A stretch of DNA of 64,000 bases, from positions 31,473 to 95,472 of the forward strand of contig JBMYKD010000007.1 of NCBI GenBank assembly GCA_049595035.1, given 5' to 3'. This document shows positions 51,133 to 60,953 of the stretch, in pieces. The DNA is from UBA12202 sp049595035 (GTDB lineage Bacteria > Pseudomonadota > Alphaproteobacteria > Puniceispirillales > UBA1172). The notes below the pieces were generated by a model that saw only the letters and a list, made by a program, of their open reading frames with translations, was not told where the DNA came from and did not search any database. Numbering within the stretch: the stretch's first letter is position 1; every line of letters starts with the position of its first letter. The position numbers were made by a program, and so were the translations under genes.

Positions 51133-54072
51133 TTATTCTGCCACAAACCGCACGCCATCAGCATTTAGGTCAAGCGCATGATCTACCAGTTTCTGCTGTT
51201 CTTTTAAATGTCTGGACAGACTACCTGTCGCCGGTGATGCGGCGGCTTCCCGACCAACATATAACGGGCGCGTATGCTTGGTGCCAATGGACAACAATAA
51301 TTTTTCCAGCCTTGCATCAACAAAATCCCATGCACCCATATTCATTGGTTCTTCCTGACACCAGACAATCTGTGCATCAGGTGATGATTCAAACACGCGT
51401 GTCAACGGCCCTTTCGGGAATGGGTAAAGCTGTTCCATCCGGACAATCGCAATATCCGTAATGCCGCGTTTCTGTCTTTCATCAATCAGATCATAATAGA
51501 CCTTGCCCGAACAAAGCACGATCCGCTTTGGTGTCTTGGCAATATCCGGTTCTGTTTCTTCAATCACCCGGTGAAATGATGACCCATCAAGAAAATCATC
51601 TATCTTTGACACACATGCCTTATGACGGAGAAGCGATTTTGGCGTCATAATAATAAGCGGCTTGCGGAAATCACGCCGCACCTGCCGCCTTAAGACATGG
51701 AAATAATTTGCCGGAGTCGTACAATTGACAACCTGCATATTATCTTCGGCACAAAGTTGAAGATAGCGTTCCAGTCGGGCAGATGAATGTTCTGGCCCCT
51801 GTCCTTCATGACCATGGGGAAGCAACATGACCAGACCACTCATCCGAAGCCATTTTGCCTCACCCGATGAAATGAACTGATCCACAATGACCTGCGCACC
51901 ATTGGCAAAGTCACCAAATTGCGCTTCCCACATGACCAGAGCGCTTGGTTCCGCCTGACTAAAACCGTAATCAAAGCCCAGAACAGATGCTTCTGATAAT
52001 GGCGAATCAATAACTTCAAAGGTAGATTGATCCGGTGCGATATGATGAAGCGGTGTATATCGTTCATTCGTTTCCTGATCTACAAAGACAGCGTGACGCT
52101 GTGAAAATGTTCCGCGGCATGAATCCTGCCCTGATAGCCGGACAATATTCCCTTCAATCAAAAGCGTGCCAAAAGCCAGATGTTCTGCAGTCGCCCAGTC
52201 AATATTTTCACCTGATGAGATTGCTGTTTTGCGCCCTTCAATCACCCGCTTCAACTTTGGATTAATGGCTAGGCCATCAGGGATGGTTGTCATAGCTTTG
52301 GCAACACGATCAATGGCGTCTTGATTGACAGAAGTAGAACCGCGCCGGTCATCGCCATGTGCTGCGCGTAAACCGGCCCATTTTCCTTCAAGCCAGTCTG
52401 CCTTGTTGGGTTTATAATTCGTACCAGCTTCAAACTCTGCTTCCAGATGTTCAAGATGATCTTCTACGATTTGTCTGGCTTCATCAGCTGTCAATACCCC
52501 TTCGGCAATAAGCTGATCCGCATACATGCTTCGCACCGACGGATGAGCGCCTATTTTCTGATACATTTTCGGCTGGGTGAATTTGGGTTCATCCCCTTCG
52601 TTATGACCAAAACGGCGATAGCAAATCATATCAATCACTACATCCGTTTTGAATTTCTGCCGGAATTCAGTGGCGATACGCGCGACATGAACCACGGCCT
52701 CGACATCATCAGAATTGACATGAAAAATAGGTGACATAACCATCTTGGCAACATCAGTCGGATATGGCGAAGATCGCGAATAGGCCGGATCCGTGGTAAA
52801 GCCAATCTGGTTATTGACAATAATATGCATTGTGCCGCCAGTGCGGTATCCACGTAAGGCCGAAAAGGCAAAGGTTTCAGCCACAATGCCCTGTCCCGCA
52901 AAGGCCGCATCCCCATGAATGAGAAGCCCCATAACCTTACTGCCATCGGTATCATTTTGTTGTTTCTGCTTTGCCCGTGTCCGCCCAACCACCACCGGAT
53001 TGACGACTTCCAGATGAGACGGATTTGCATTTAGTGTAAGATGCACCTCATTATCATCAAAGGCACGATCAGACGATGCACCCATATGATATTTGACATC
53101 TCCAGAACCGCCAACATCTTCCGGATTGGCCGGGTTGCCCAGAAATTCTGATATGATAGCCCGGAACGGCTTGCTCAACACATTATGCAGAACATTCAAC
53201 CGCCCCCGATGCGACATGCCAATAACAACCTCTTTCAAATTCAATTGTGAGCCACGTTTCAGAATTTGTTCCAGTGCCGGAATGATCGATTCCGCCCCAT
53301 CCATACCGAAGCGTTTTGTGCCAACATATTTTTTATGAAGAAACTGTTCAAAGTTTTCGGCCGATACCAGACGTTCGTAAATGGTTTTTTTGCCAAGGCT
53401 GGTGAATTCGGTCTGATTCCGGATTGCTTCCATGCGTTCCTGTATCCAAGATTTCTGCTCAGGGTCCTGAATATGCATGAACTCAACCCCAATAGTGCCG
53501 CAATAGGTTTCCCTGACAACATCAAGAATCTGGCGCAAGGTAGCTATTTCCAGCCCCAGCACATAATTAATGAAAATAGGGCGGTCCATATCAGCATCTG
53601 TGAAGCCGTATGTTTCCGGGTCAAGTTCGGGATGATATGTTTTTTCCACCAGATTAAGCGGATCAAGAGATGCCTGTAAATGGCCACGAATACGAAAGGC
53701 ACGGATCAGCATAATAGCTTTGATCGAATCCATTGTTGCCGCTCGAATATCAAGTGAACTTGTCGCCGAGGCTATATCCCCGCTACCGCCTGTATTATTA
53801 TGATCTGCTTCGGCATGTATGACTGCGCTTCCGTTTAATCCCCATGACGGGCGCCGTTCCGTTTCTGATGCTGTTACGTTCCCAGCGGATGTTTCCTGTG
53901 CAAGACGATCAAGCCGTTCAAACCAGCGCGACCATTCCTGATCAACAGAAAGAGGATTCTGTCGCCATTTCTGTTGAAGCTGTGCGATATATATGGCATT
54001 CGCGCCGGATAGAAACTCTTGATCCTGATCGGGATTATGGGCTTGGTCTTGGCCTTGGCTAGGGTCCTCCAT
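51133..54072 (-). CDS. sucA: 2-oxoglutarate dehydrogenase E1
   Basis: 979-residue thiamine-diphosphate decarboxylase of the TCA cycle. The N-terminal E2-contacting segment (SGANAIYIAQLQQKWRQNP) is followed by a core with GMSHRGRLNVLHNV, the GDAAFAGQGIVAET cofactor region, MICYRRFGHNEGDEP and a C-terminal transketolase-like part. GAGGAACCCC before the start is a good ribosome-binding site. Follows mdh directly, without the sucCD genes that usually come between. Confidence 0.97.
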   Translation of the reverse strand: MEDPSQGQDQAHNPDQDQEFLSGANAIYIAQLQQKWRQNPLSVDQEWSRWFERLDRLAQETSAGNVTASETERRPSWGLNGSAVIHAEADHNNTGGSGDIASATSSLDIRAATMDSIKAIMLIRAFRIRGHLQASLDPLNLVEKTYHPELDPETYGFTDADMDRPIFINYVLGLEIATLRQILDVVRETYCGTIGVEFMHIQDPEQKSWIQERMEAIRNQTEFTSLGKKTIYERLVSAENFEQFLHKKYVGTKRFGMDGAESIIPALEQILKRGSQLNLKEVVIGMSHRGRLNVLHNVLSKPFRAIISEFLGNPANPEDVGGSGDVKYHMGASSDRAFDDNEVHLTLNANPSHLEVVNPVVVGRTRAKQKQQNDTDGSKVMGLLIHGDAAFAGQGIVAETFAFSALRGYRTGGTMHIIVNNQIGFTTDPAYSRSSPYPTDVAKMVMSPIFHVNSDDVEAVVHVARIATEFRQKFKTDVVIDMICYRRFGHNEGDEPKFTQPKMYQKIGAHPSVRSMYADQLIAEGVLTADEARQIVEDHLEHLEAEFEAGTNYKPNKADWLEGKWAGLRAAHGDDRRGSTSVNQDAIDRVAKAMTTIPDGLAINPKLKRVIEGRKTAISSGENIDWATAEHLAFGTLLIEGNIVRLSGQDSCRGTFSQRHAVFVDQETNERYTPLHHIAPDQSTFEVIDSPLSEASVLGFDYGFSQAEPSALVMWEAQFGDFANGAQVIVDQFISSGEAKWLRMSGLVMLLPHGHEGQGPEHSSARLERYLQLCAEDNMQVVNCTTPANYFHVLRRQVRRDFRKPLIIMTPKSLLRHKACVSKIDDFLDGSSFHRVIEETEPDIAKTPKRIVLCSGKVYYDLIDERQKRGITDIAIVRMEQLYPFPKGPLTRVFESSPDAQIVWCQEEPMNMGAWDFVDARLEKLLLSIGTKHTRPLYVGREAAASPATGSLSRHLKEQQKLVDHALDLNADGVRFVAE

Positions 54073-54120
54073 GGGGTTCCTCTATCGTTGCTAGCGTTAA
54101 AACATCATATGATTCATTAG

Positions 54121-55080
54121 CTATTTATTTGCCCGAACATTTTCCACCACTTCAACCAGCGAACGGACAGCGGCAACAGAATGATCAAACATGGCTTTTT
54201 CATCTTCGTTCAGGGCTATTTCAACGACTCTTTCCACGCCGCCTGCACCCAGCACAACCGGAACACCAACATAAAGCCCGTCTAACCCATAAGCACCATC
54301 AACATAAGCAGCACATGGCAGAATCCGCTTTTTATCTTTCAGATATGCTTCGGCCATATCAATAGCTGATGAAGCAGGCGCATAAAAAGCTGATCCCGTT
54401 TTAAGAAGCCCGACGATTTCAGCACCGCCATCACGTGTCCGCTGAACAATCTGATCTATCTTTTCCTTAGTGCTCCATCCCATATCCACCAGATCAGGAA
54501 CCGGGATGCCAGCAACGGTAGAATAGCGCACTAATGGCACCATACTATCGCCATGACCCCCAAGAACAAATGCGTTCACATCTTCAACAGATACCCCGAA
54601 CTCTTCGGCAAGGAAGTAACAGAAACGGGCGCTATCCAGAACACCTGCCATGCCAACCACTTTTTCAGCAGGTAATCCAGATGCCTGTTGAAGGACGCCA
54701 ACCATGGCATCCAGCGGATTAGTAATACAGATAACAAAAGCATTCGGACAATGCGCTTTTATCCCTGCCCCAACCTGTTCCATCACACCTGTATTAATTC
54801 CGACCAGATCATCACGGCTCATCCCCGGCTTGCGGGCAACACCTGCAGTAACAATAATCACATCAGCACCAGCCAGATCAGCATAGTCCTGACTGCCTGA
54901 GATATGCGCGTTAAATCCTTCGACGGGACTGGCTTCGATGAGATCAAGTGCTTTGCCTTGTGGAATGCCTTCCATGATATCAAATAAAACGATATCGCCC
55001 AGTTCTTTCATTCCAGCCAGCAATGCTAGTGTTCCACCAATATTGCCAGCACCAATAAGACCAATCTTGTGTCTTGCCAT
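54121..55080 (-). CDS. mdh: malate dehydrogenase (LDH-like type)
   Basis: 319 residues from the ATG at 55080 (MARHKIGLIGAGNIGG), preceded by GGGGGGA; a frame 30 codons longer would be unnatural. NAD-binding GAGNIGG (9-15), the malate-type substrate loop with GVARKPGMSRDDL, and the catalytic His in LGGHGDSMVPL. This is the short, LDH-like group common in alphaproteobacteria. Interconverts malate and oxaloacetate. Confidence 0.97.
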   Translation of the reverse strand: MARHKIGLIGAGNIGGTLALLAGMKELGDIVLFDIMEGIPQGKALDLIEASPVEGFNAHISGSQDYADLAGADVIIVTAGVARKPGMSRDDLVGINTGVMEQVGAGIKAHCPNAFVICITNPLDAMVGVLQQASGLPAEKVVGMAGVLDSARFCYFLAEEFGVSVEDVNAFVLGGHGDSMVPLVRYSTVAGIPVPDLVDMGWSTKEKIDQIVQRTRDGGAEIVGLLKTGSAFYAPASSAIDMAEAYLKDKKRILPCAAYVDGAYGLDGLYVGVPVVLGAGGVERVVEIALNEDEKAMFDHSVAAVRSLVEVVENVRANK

Positions 55081-55181
55081 AAAATCCCCCCATGCGAATA
55101 GTCCGGTTATCAGATGGTGATATGAACAATCGCATCTTTCTAAAAGACCAGCGCAGAACATCCACGCCACGAATGCTCTTT

Positions 55182-55210
55182 ACCATAATCAATCATCATA
55201 GGTTACGCAA
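55182..55210 (-). promoter_or_regulatory. promoter of the mdh-sucA-sucB-lpd operon
   Basis: On the minus strand, TTGCGT (55210-55205), a 17-base spacer and TATGGT (55187-55182), about 100 bases before the mdh start in a 181-base gap. Both hexamers are moderately close to consensus. Confidence 0.45.
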
Positions 55211-55261
55211 CAAAAACAGCGCATTTCATGCAACATAACCCGTGGATTGGATGACTGACCA

Positions 55262-56368
55262 TCACGGCGTTGCCAGACGGGTCATTTCTGTCAATCGGGA
55301 TACGGTGCGCGGGAACTCTGCCTGCCATTGTCTGCCATGATATAACTGATCAATATCACATGCCGCCGACGCAATTAAAAACCGTTTGCGATCATAAAAC
55401 GCATCAACCAGCCAGATAAACCGCCTTGTTTCATTCTGAAGCATATCGGTTAATGGAGGAATATTGCTAATCAGCAAACCGGCAAAACGTTCAGCCAGCG
55501 CCAGATAATCCGCCGCCGCAAGCGGAACTCCGCATATATCATGAAAATCTACCAGCCCAACACCGTTTGCCGATAAGGGGATAATGATCTCACGGCCAGA
55601 AATCATGACAGAAACCGGTTGTTTTTTGACGCCGCCTGTCAGCTGCTCAAACACCCCTGCCAGAGCATTATCCGTATTCGCATCAAGAGGAAAATACCAT
55701 CCCGGAGTTGCCGCCAGCACCCGTTGACGCCAATCCGTATCCCCACCCATTTCGACAACATCATTATATTCTTTTAATGCGGCAATGAATGGTAGAAACC
55801 GTTCACGTTGCAAGCCATCCAGATAGAGATCATCAGGATGCCTGTTTGAGGTGACTACCAGCACCCCATGACGGCGCATGAAGCCATCCATGACACGGGC
55901 AATAATCATGGCATCAGCGATATCACGCACTTCCATTTCATCAAAACAGATGACATCGGCATCTTGTGTTAACTGATCCATGACCGAAGCGGTAGGGTCA
56001 GCTACCCCCTTTTCCCTTTCTTTATGCACAATGCCATGCACGGCAGTCATAAAATCATGGAAATGAAACCGGCACACGCGAATACCATGTTCATGGCTTG
56101 CCAGTTGCACAAACATATCCATCAGCATGGATTTGCCGCGCCCAACCCCACCCCAGAGATAGAGCCCTTTTATCGGTGTCCTTTTCCGCCGAAACCTGAA
56201 AAAGCCACCTGATTTTGCAGCTACCAGCGCATCAATAAGCCGGTCTAGCCGGTCAGCTATCGCATGTTGTGCGATATCTTCGGTCAGATAGCCATCTCTG
56301 ATCTGTTTATCCAGATACTCAGTCAGATATTTTGGTGAGTGATCAGATGGTTTCATGGGTTTTTTCAT
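55262..56368 (-). CDS. zapE: cell division ATPase ZapE (AFG1-like)
   Basis: 368-residue AAA-type ATPase of the AFG1/ZapE family. Walker A GGVGRGKSMLMDMF, Walker B VICFDEMEVRDIADA, sensor LVVTSNRHPDDLYLDGLQRERFLPFI, and a C-terminal RFIWLVDAFYDRKRFLI helix typical of the family. In E. coli ZapE acts at the division ring under stress; yeast Afg1 helps respiratory-complex turnover. Sits between sdh and mdh, a common alphaproteobacterial location. Confidence 0.94.
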   Translation of the reverse strand: MKKPMKPSDHSPKYLTEYLDKQIRDGYLTEDIAQHAIADRLDRLIDALVAAKSGGFFRFRRKRTPIKGLYLWGGVGRGKSMLMDMFVQLASHEHGIRVCRFHFHDFMTAVHGIVHKEREKGVADPTASVMDQLTQDADVICFDEMEVRDIADAMIIARVMDGFMRRHGVLVVTSNRHPDDLYLDGLQRERFLPFIAALKEYNDVVEMGGDTDWRQRVLAATPGWYFPLDANTDNALAGVFEQLTGGVKKQPVSVMISGREIIIPLSANGVGLVDFHDICGVPLAAADYLALAERFAGLLISNIPPLTDMLQNETRRFIWLVDAFYDRKRFLIASAACDIDQLYHGRQWQAEFPRTVSRLTEMTRLATP

Positions 56369-56493
56369 GGCACTCGAAACTTAGCAGAACAATATTATTG
56401 ATCCCATTATGTCATTGAAATCGCATCAAGAGAATCATTTAATCACACTATTCTTTTTGACGATCATTATACCCATGAAGAAAAATACTGGCC

Positions 56494-56510
56494 GTTAACT
56501 TTTTGTTAAC
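56494..56510. repeat. paired GTTAAC sites
   Basis: GTTAAC-TTTTT-GTTAAC (56494-56510): two copies of a self-palindromic hexamer, starts 11 bases apart, in the promoter region of the gene at 56553. This is a plausible operator or DNA-binding site, but could be chance in an AT-rich gap. Confidence 0.4.
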
Positions 56511-56552
56511 TTGTGTCTGATAGGGTTACAGCATTGTTATTTTTTATCTGGA

Positions 56553-57107
56553 ATGAGTGTAATGATGGAAGCCTTATCAAAATCCCTATCAAAAAAGTCA
56601 CAGCATCACGATCAGGAACATGTGAACCATATCAGTATGAACATGATGGAACGGCTATGTTTTCGGATGGGATTGCTGTCACATAATACCTTGCAGAATG
56701 ATATCACCAATCGTATCAAAAACATCAAACAACCGATGACTCTGGTGACGCCTATTTCCGGCAAGCCAGTCCTTGTAAATTCCAACGATTTACACCCAGC
56801 CATGGCATTAAGTTTATTGACAGGCTGGATTGAGCATCCTTTATATATATGCGCTAGCCGTTTGATCAAACCCTATGATTCTGTTCTGGATTTAGGGGGG
56901 CAGCACTTGCATCTTGCGTTCCATACCGCGTTAAAGACCAATCAGGTGAGCTATCATTACTCCGGCGATAAAAATGAAACGGATTTGCCCCAGATACATA
57001 AAATTGTAGCACTGAATGGCTTGCAATTCCGCGTGCTGTCGAAAGATGATGACAAACCCGAAGATCCCTTTGATCTGATAGGAAAAGACCTTACACTACT
57101 ATCCTGA
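56553..57107 (+). CDS. unknown protein, methyltransferase-like, probably frame-disrupted at its end
   Basis: 184 residues from the ATG at 56553 (another ATG pair follows at 56562). No confident family. Residues about 115-135 (YDSVLDLGGQHLHLAFHTAL) look like a degenerate SAM-loop strand and helix, and the whole recalls a worn FkbM-type methyltransferase. The frame ends at TGA (57105-57107). One frame over, sense codons continue from before this stop through 57122-57298, and joining them near 57081-57100 gives a longer protein without a break. A real -1 frameshift, a decayed gene or a sequence error all fit. Confidence 0.6.
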   Translation: MSVMMEALSKSLSKKSQHHDQEHVNHISMNMMERLCFRMGLLSHNTLQNDITNRIKNIKQPMTLVTPISGKPVLVNSNDLHPAMALSLLTGWIEHPLYICASRLIKPYDSVLDLGGQHLHLAFHTALKTNQVSYHYSGDKNETDLPQIHKIVALNGLQFRVLSKDDDKPEDPFDLIGKDLTLLS

Positions 57108-57121
57108 TCAATCAGAGTGAT

Positions 57122-57298
57122 ATGGCCATACGGCTAGCCGATACGTTAATCCCGTTAGCTTTGCGGCATCTGATCATTAATACCGACGGGATGACACCAG
57201 ATGACCGACAGGATTTGATACACCGTTTTGAAGTTAATCATTTTTTAAAACAATCACAAAACGGCACAGTCATTCATCTGATGCGTAGCAGAAAATGA
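57122..57298 (+). pseudogene. C-terminal fragment in a shifted frame
   Basis: An open frame of 58 codons from ATG at 57122 to TGA at 57298, in the -1 frame relative to the preceding gene. That frame is already open upstream, reading TTILINQSDMAIRLADTL, which joins smoothly to the FDLIGKD end of the preceding frame. The peptide (LALRHLIINTDGMTPDDRQD, then a VIHLMRSRK tail) resembles the closing strands and helices of a methyltransferase-type domain. Best seen as the lost C-terminus of the preceding gene, though a separate small gene cannot be ruled out. Confidence 0.5.
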
Positions 57299-57351
57299 TA
57301 ACCATGGATATAAAAGCGACCGATTACAGGGTAAGGGTAGCATCTTACGCT

Positions 57352-58131
57352 TTAATGACGTTCAAGCTGTAATTTTTTGATATTGGCAATGGCCTTACCC
57401 GGATTGAGCCCTTTGGGACAGGTTTTGGTGCAATTCATAATCGTATGACAGCGATATAACCGGAACGGGTCTTCCAGCGCATCCAGCCGTTCACCAGTGC
57501 TTTCATCACGGCTATCCGCAATCCAGCGATAGGCTTGCAATAAAACCGCAGGGCCAAGATATTTATCACCATTCCACCAATAACTCGGACAGGCGGTTGA
57601 ACAGCTAAAACATAAAACGCATTCCCACATTCCGTCGAGTTCTTCACGCTCTTTCGGGCTTTGTAACCTTTCCCCGTTTTCCGGGGCAGGCGTATCAGTT
57701 TTTAACCATGGTTCAATGGATTGCAGTTGCGCGTATACATGGCTAAGATCAGGCACCAAGTCCTTGATCACCGGCATATGTGGCAATGGCGTGATGGTCA
57801 CATCACCTTTGACTTCATCAATTGGCTTAAGGCAGGCAAGCGTGTTCGTACCATCAACATTCATCGAACATGACCCGCAAATACCTTCACGGCATGACCG
57901 GCGGAACGTAACTGTCTGATCCTGTTCGCCCTTGATTTTAATAAGCGCATCAAGAACCATCGGCCCACACTGATCCAGATCAATCGTATAGCTATCCATC
58001 CGTGGATTATCCTCATCATCAGGTGACCAGCGATAAATGTGAAAGGTCTTTGATCGCGTCGCCCCTTCTGGTGCAGGGTGGATTTTACCTTTTTGAACCT
58101 TGGAATGTTTTGGCAGTGTAAACTCGGCCAT
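57352..58131 (-). CDS. sdhB: succinate dehydrogenase iron-sulfur subunit
   Basis: 259 residues. An N-terminal 2Fe-2S domain (CREGICGSC and the later ACLK) and a C-terminal domain for the 4Fe-4S and 3Fe-4S clusters (CVLCFSCSTACPSYWW and CHTIMNCTKTCPKGLNPG). Passes electrons from SdhA to ubiquinone at the membrane anchor. Last gene of the sdhCDAB operon, 18 bases after sdhA. Confidence 0.98.
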   Translation of the reverse strand: MAEFTLPKHSKVQKGKIHPAPEGATRSKTFHIYRWSPDDEDNPRMDSYTIDLDQCGPMVLDALIKIKGEQDQTVTFRRSCREGICGSCSMNVDGTNTLACLKPIDEVKGDVTITPLPHMPVIKDLVPDLSHVYAQLQSIEPWLKTDTPAPENGERLQSPKEREELDGMWECVLCFSCSTACPSYWWNGDKYLGPAVLLQAYRWIADSRDESTGERLDALEDPFRLYRCHTIMNCTKTCPKGLNPGKAIANIKKLQLERH

Positions 58132-58149
58132 AGAAATGATCCTTACTGA

Positions 58150-59940
58150 TTAATAGACGCGGGCAACAGGTGGAATGCTTTCCACTTCATTCGTGAGTGT
58201 TGTCAGATTGACAGACCGGTGATCAACACGGGATTTATTGTTTTCGTCCAGCCACATTACTGTATGCTTCATCCAGTTTTTGTCATCTCGATCTGGAAAA
58301 TCTTCGTGAGCATGCGCGCCGCGGGATTCTGTCCGATGTTCGGCGGAACGCATAGTCACCAGAGCCTGACTCATCAAATTATCCAGCTCAAGTGCTTCAA
58401 TCAGGTCTGTGTTCCAGATCAGGGATTGATCCTGAACACCAATATCCTGCATGCCAGTTGACACATGATCCATCTTTTCGACCCCTTCGGTCAAAGACTG
58501 GCTAGACCGGAACACAGCAGCATGTCGTTGCATGGCATGCTGCATCTGGAGCCGGACTTCTGCTGTTGTGCTTTTGCCTTTGGTATGACGAATGCGATCA
58601 AAACGCTGAAGAGCTTTATCCGTGGCTTTAGCCGGAATTGGGGCATGTGTTGCGCCTGCTTCAACCGTTTCTGCTGCCCGATAGGCGGCGGCGCGGCCAA
58701 AAACAACAATATCCAGCAGTGAATTGGTGCCAAGCCGGTTCGCCCCATGCACAGAAACGCATGCGGCCTCACCAATCGCCATCAATCCCGGAACAACCGC
58801 GTTCTGGTCGGATTTAGTCGGGGAAAGCACCTCACCATGATAATTTGTCGGAATACCGCCCATGTTATAATGCACGGTCGGCAAAACAGGTATCGGTTGC
58901 TGGGTGATATCGACACCACAGAAAATCCGGGCGGTTTCCGTGATTCCCGGAAGACGTTCATGCAGGGTATCCGGATCAACATGTTCCAGATGCAACAAAA
59001 TATGATCTTTGTTCGGGCCAACACCACGGCCTTCGTTAATTTCGACAGTCATCGCACGGCTAACCACATCACGGCTAGCTAAATCCTTACTGGTCGGGGC
59101 ATAGCGTTCCATGAAACGTTCCCCTTCGGAATTGGTCAGGTAACCGCCTTCACCTCTTGCGCCTTCGGTAATAAGAACGCCGGCACCATAAACCCCTGTT
59201 GGATGAAACTGAACAAACTCCATATCCTGAAGCGGAAGTCCGGCGCGTAAAGCCATAGCATTACCGTCACCTGTACAGGTATGGGCAGAGGTACATGAAA
59301 AATAGACACGGCCATAACCACCAGTTGCCAGAACCACGCGATGCGCATTAAAGCGGTGCAGGGTACCATCATCCAGTTTCAAGGCAAGCATGCCCCGACA
59401 CACACCATCATCATCCATCAGGAGATCAAGTGCATAATATTCAATGAAAAACTCGGCATCATGTTTCAGGCATTGTTGATATAATGTATGCAGAATGGCA
59501 TGGCCAGTCCGGTCAGCCGCAGCACAGGCACGTCTAGCCTGAGATTTACCATAATCAACGGTATGGCCACCAAATGGACGCTGAAAAATCTTGCCTGTAT
59601 CTGTCCGTGAGAATGGCACACCATAATGTTCGAGTTCAATCACAGATGGAATGGCATTACGGCACATATATTCAATGGCATCCTGATCACCTAGCCAGTC
59701 TGATCCTTTGACCGTATCATACATATGATAGCGCCAGTTATCACCCTGTCCCATGTTATCAAGCGCGGCACCAATGCCGCCCTGCGCCGCCACAGTATGG
59801 CTTCGCGTCGGAAATACTTTTGTCACGCAAGCTGTTTTCAGGCCGGATGTAACCATGCCAAGCGTTGCTCTAAGCCCAGCACCACCAGCACCGACAACGA
59901 CAACGTCAAAATAGTGATCTGTAATTTCATAGGAAGGCAT
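58150..59940 (-). CDS. sdhA: succinate dehydrogenase flavoprotein subunit
   Basis: 596 residues from the ATG at 59940 (MPSYEITDHYFDVVVVGAGGAG); a frame 19 codons longer overlaps sdhD. FAD loop VVVGAGGAGLRA (about 14-25), covalent-FAD His48 in RSHTVAAQGGIGA, catalytic-domain motifs HPTGVYGAGVLITEGARGEGG and HYNMGGIP. Oxidises succinate to fumarate in the TCA cycle and respiratory chain. Starts one base after the sdhD stop. Confidence 0.98.
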   Translation of the reverse strand: MPSYEITDHYFDVVVVGAGGAGLRATLGMVTSGLKTACVTKVFPTRSHTVAAQGGIGAALDNMGQGDNWRYHMYDTVKGSDWLGDQDAIEYMCRNAIPSVIELEHYGVPFSRTDTGKIFQRPFGGHTVDYGKSQARRACAAADRTGHAILHTLYQQCLKHDAEFFIEYYALDLLMDDDGVCRGMLALKLDDGTLHRFNAHRVVLATGGYGRVYFSCTSAHTCTGDGNAMALRAGLPLQDMEFVQFHPTGVYGAGVLITEGARGEGGYLTNSEGERFMERYAPTSKDLASRDVVSRAMTVEINEGRGVGPNKDHILLHLEHVDPDTLHERLPGITETARIFCGVDITQQPIPVLPTVHYNMGGIPTNYHGEVLSPTKSDQNAVVPGLMAIGEAACVSVHGANRLGTNSLLDIVVFGRAAAYRAAETVEAGATHAPIPAKATDKALQRFDRIRHTKGKSTTAEVRLQMQHAMQRHAAVFRSSQSLTEGVEKMDHVSTGMQDIGVQDQSLIWNTDLIEALELDNLMSQALVTMRSAEHRTESRGAHAHEDFPDRDDKNWMKHTVMWLDENNKSRVDHRSVNLTTLTNEVESIPPVARVY

Positions 59941-59941
59941 G

Positions 59942-60352
59942 TCAAACTCCGTCAGCCAAGGCAATGAGTAAAATACTGTATATGGACATGACGGCAAAGG
60001 CAGTCATGATCATCTTTGTTAATGCTAAAGTGAGAATTCGTCTTGTCTTTGTAGATATGTAGTCTTCGATCACAACTTGCAACCCCAGACTGGCATGATA
60101 AAAGCCAACTGCCAGTAAAAGAATCATCGCAACACCGTTAAAGGGATGTTGTATCCATGATCTTGCGGTATTTAAATCGGCATCAGCGAGCAGAACAAAA
60201 CTGAGCAGGCAATATAATACCAGTGGAATCATTCCCATAGCTGTCAATCGCTGAACCCACCAGTGGGATACCCCTGACCGCGAAGACCCAAGCCCGCGTG
60301 CCCGCCCAAGCGGAGAGCGCAAAGATTGTGATGCTGAAATATGTTTGCCCAT
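59942..60352 (-). CDS. sdhD: succinate dehydrogenase membrane anchor D
   Basis: 136 residues with three hydrophobic segments. HWWVQRLTAMGMIPLVLY at the start of the first segment, and FYHASLGLQVVIEDYI in the second, where the His is the expected heme b ligand. Ubiquinone reduction occurs at the SdhB/C/D interface. The N-terminus is basic (SQSLRSPLGRARGLG). Confidence 0.95.
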   Translation of the reverse strand: MGKHISASQSLRSPLGRARGLGSSRSGVSHWWVQRLTAMGMIPLVLYCLLSFVLLADADLNTARSWIQHPFNGVAMILLLAVGFYHASLGLQVVIEDYISTKTRRILTLALTKMIMTAFAVMSIYSILLIALADGV

Positions 60353-60361
60353 GATTTCCCC

Positions 60362-60742
60362 CTAGATCAGAAACAGCATGTAAATGCCAGCTAGTGATGA
60401 TAAAACCGTCAGGCCAATCACAATATAACCGCCGCGATAAACACCATCTAATGACAGCCCGATACCGAAATCCCAGAACAGATGACGAATGCCATTGGCA
60501 AGGTGATAGCTAACCGCAACAAAAAATCCAAGCAGAACCAACCGACCAAGAACATGTTCGGCTATGCCCTGAACCATCTGATAATAATCACCGCCATAGG
60601 CAAGGGCAACCAGCCACCAGACAAGAAATATTGATCCTGTGGCCAATGCAACACCAGAAAGGCGATGTGATATTGACATCATGGACGTCAATTGCGGACG
60701 ATAAATCATCAGATGCGGTGATAAAGGTCTTTTCGGTGTCAT
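60362..60742 (-). CDS. sdhC: succinate dehydrogenase cytochrome b556 subunit
   Basis: 126 residues, three membrane segments. Signature RPLSPHLMIYRPQLTSMMSISHRLSG at the N-terminus and VSYHLANGIRHLFWDFG with the heme-ligand His in the second segment. First gene of sdhCDAB; nine bases before sdhD. Confidence 0.96.
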   Translation of the reverse strand: MTPKRPLSPHLMIYRPQLTSMMSISHRLSGVALATGSIFLVWWLVALAYGGDYYQMVQGIAEHVLGRLVLLGFFVAVSYHLANGIRHLFWDFGIGLSLDGVYRGGYIVIGLTVLSSLAGIYMLFLI

Positions 60743-60758
60743 GATGCCTCTAATATAT

Positions 60759-60788
60759 TATTAAGATAGAATGCCACGGTAATGTCAA
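60759..60788 (-). promoter_or_regulatory. promoter of the sdhCDAB operon
   Basis: On the minus strand, a perfect TTGACA (60788-60783), an 18-base spacer and TTAATA (60764-60759), just before the sdhC ATG at 60742. The -10 could also be read one base earlier as CTTAAT. The leader is very short. Confidence 0.5.
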
Positions 60789-60953
60789 TAACTTGCCAAA
60801 ACAATTGAAATGCTTGAGTGTAGTGATTGATATCATCATAATACCTTATCACGTCCACCGTCAATAAACCTGCTGTACTAAAACGTCGCATTCATCTGGC
60901 ATGGAAAAACATGCACATTAATTGATCAGCTAGCACCATTTATGTTGGAATAT

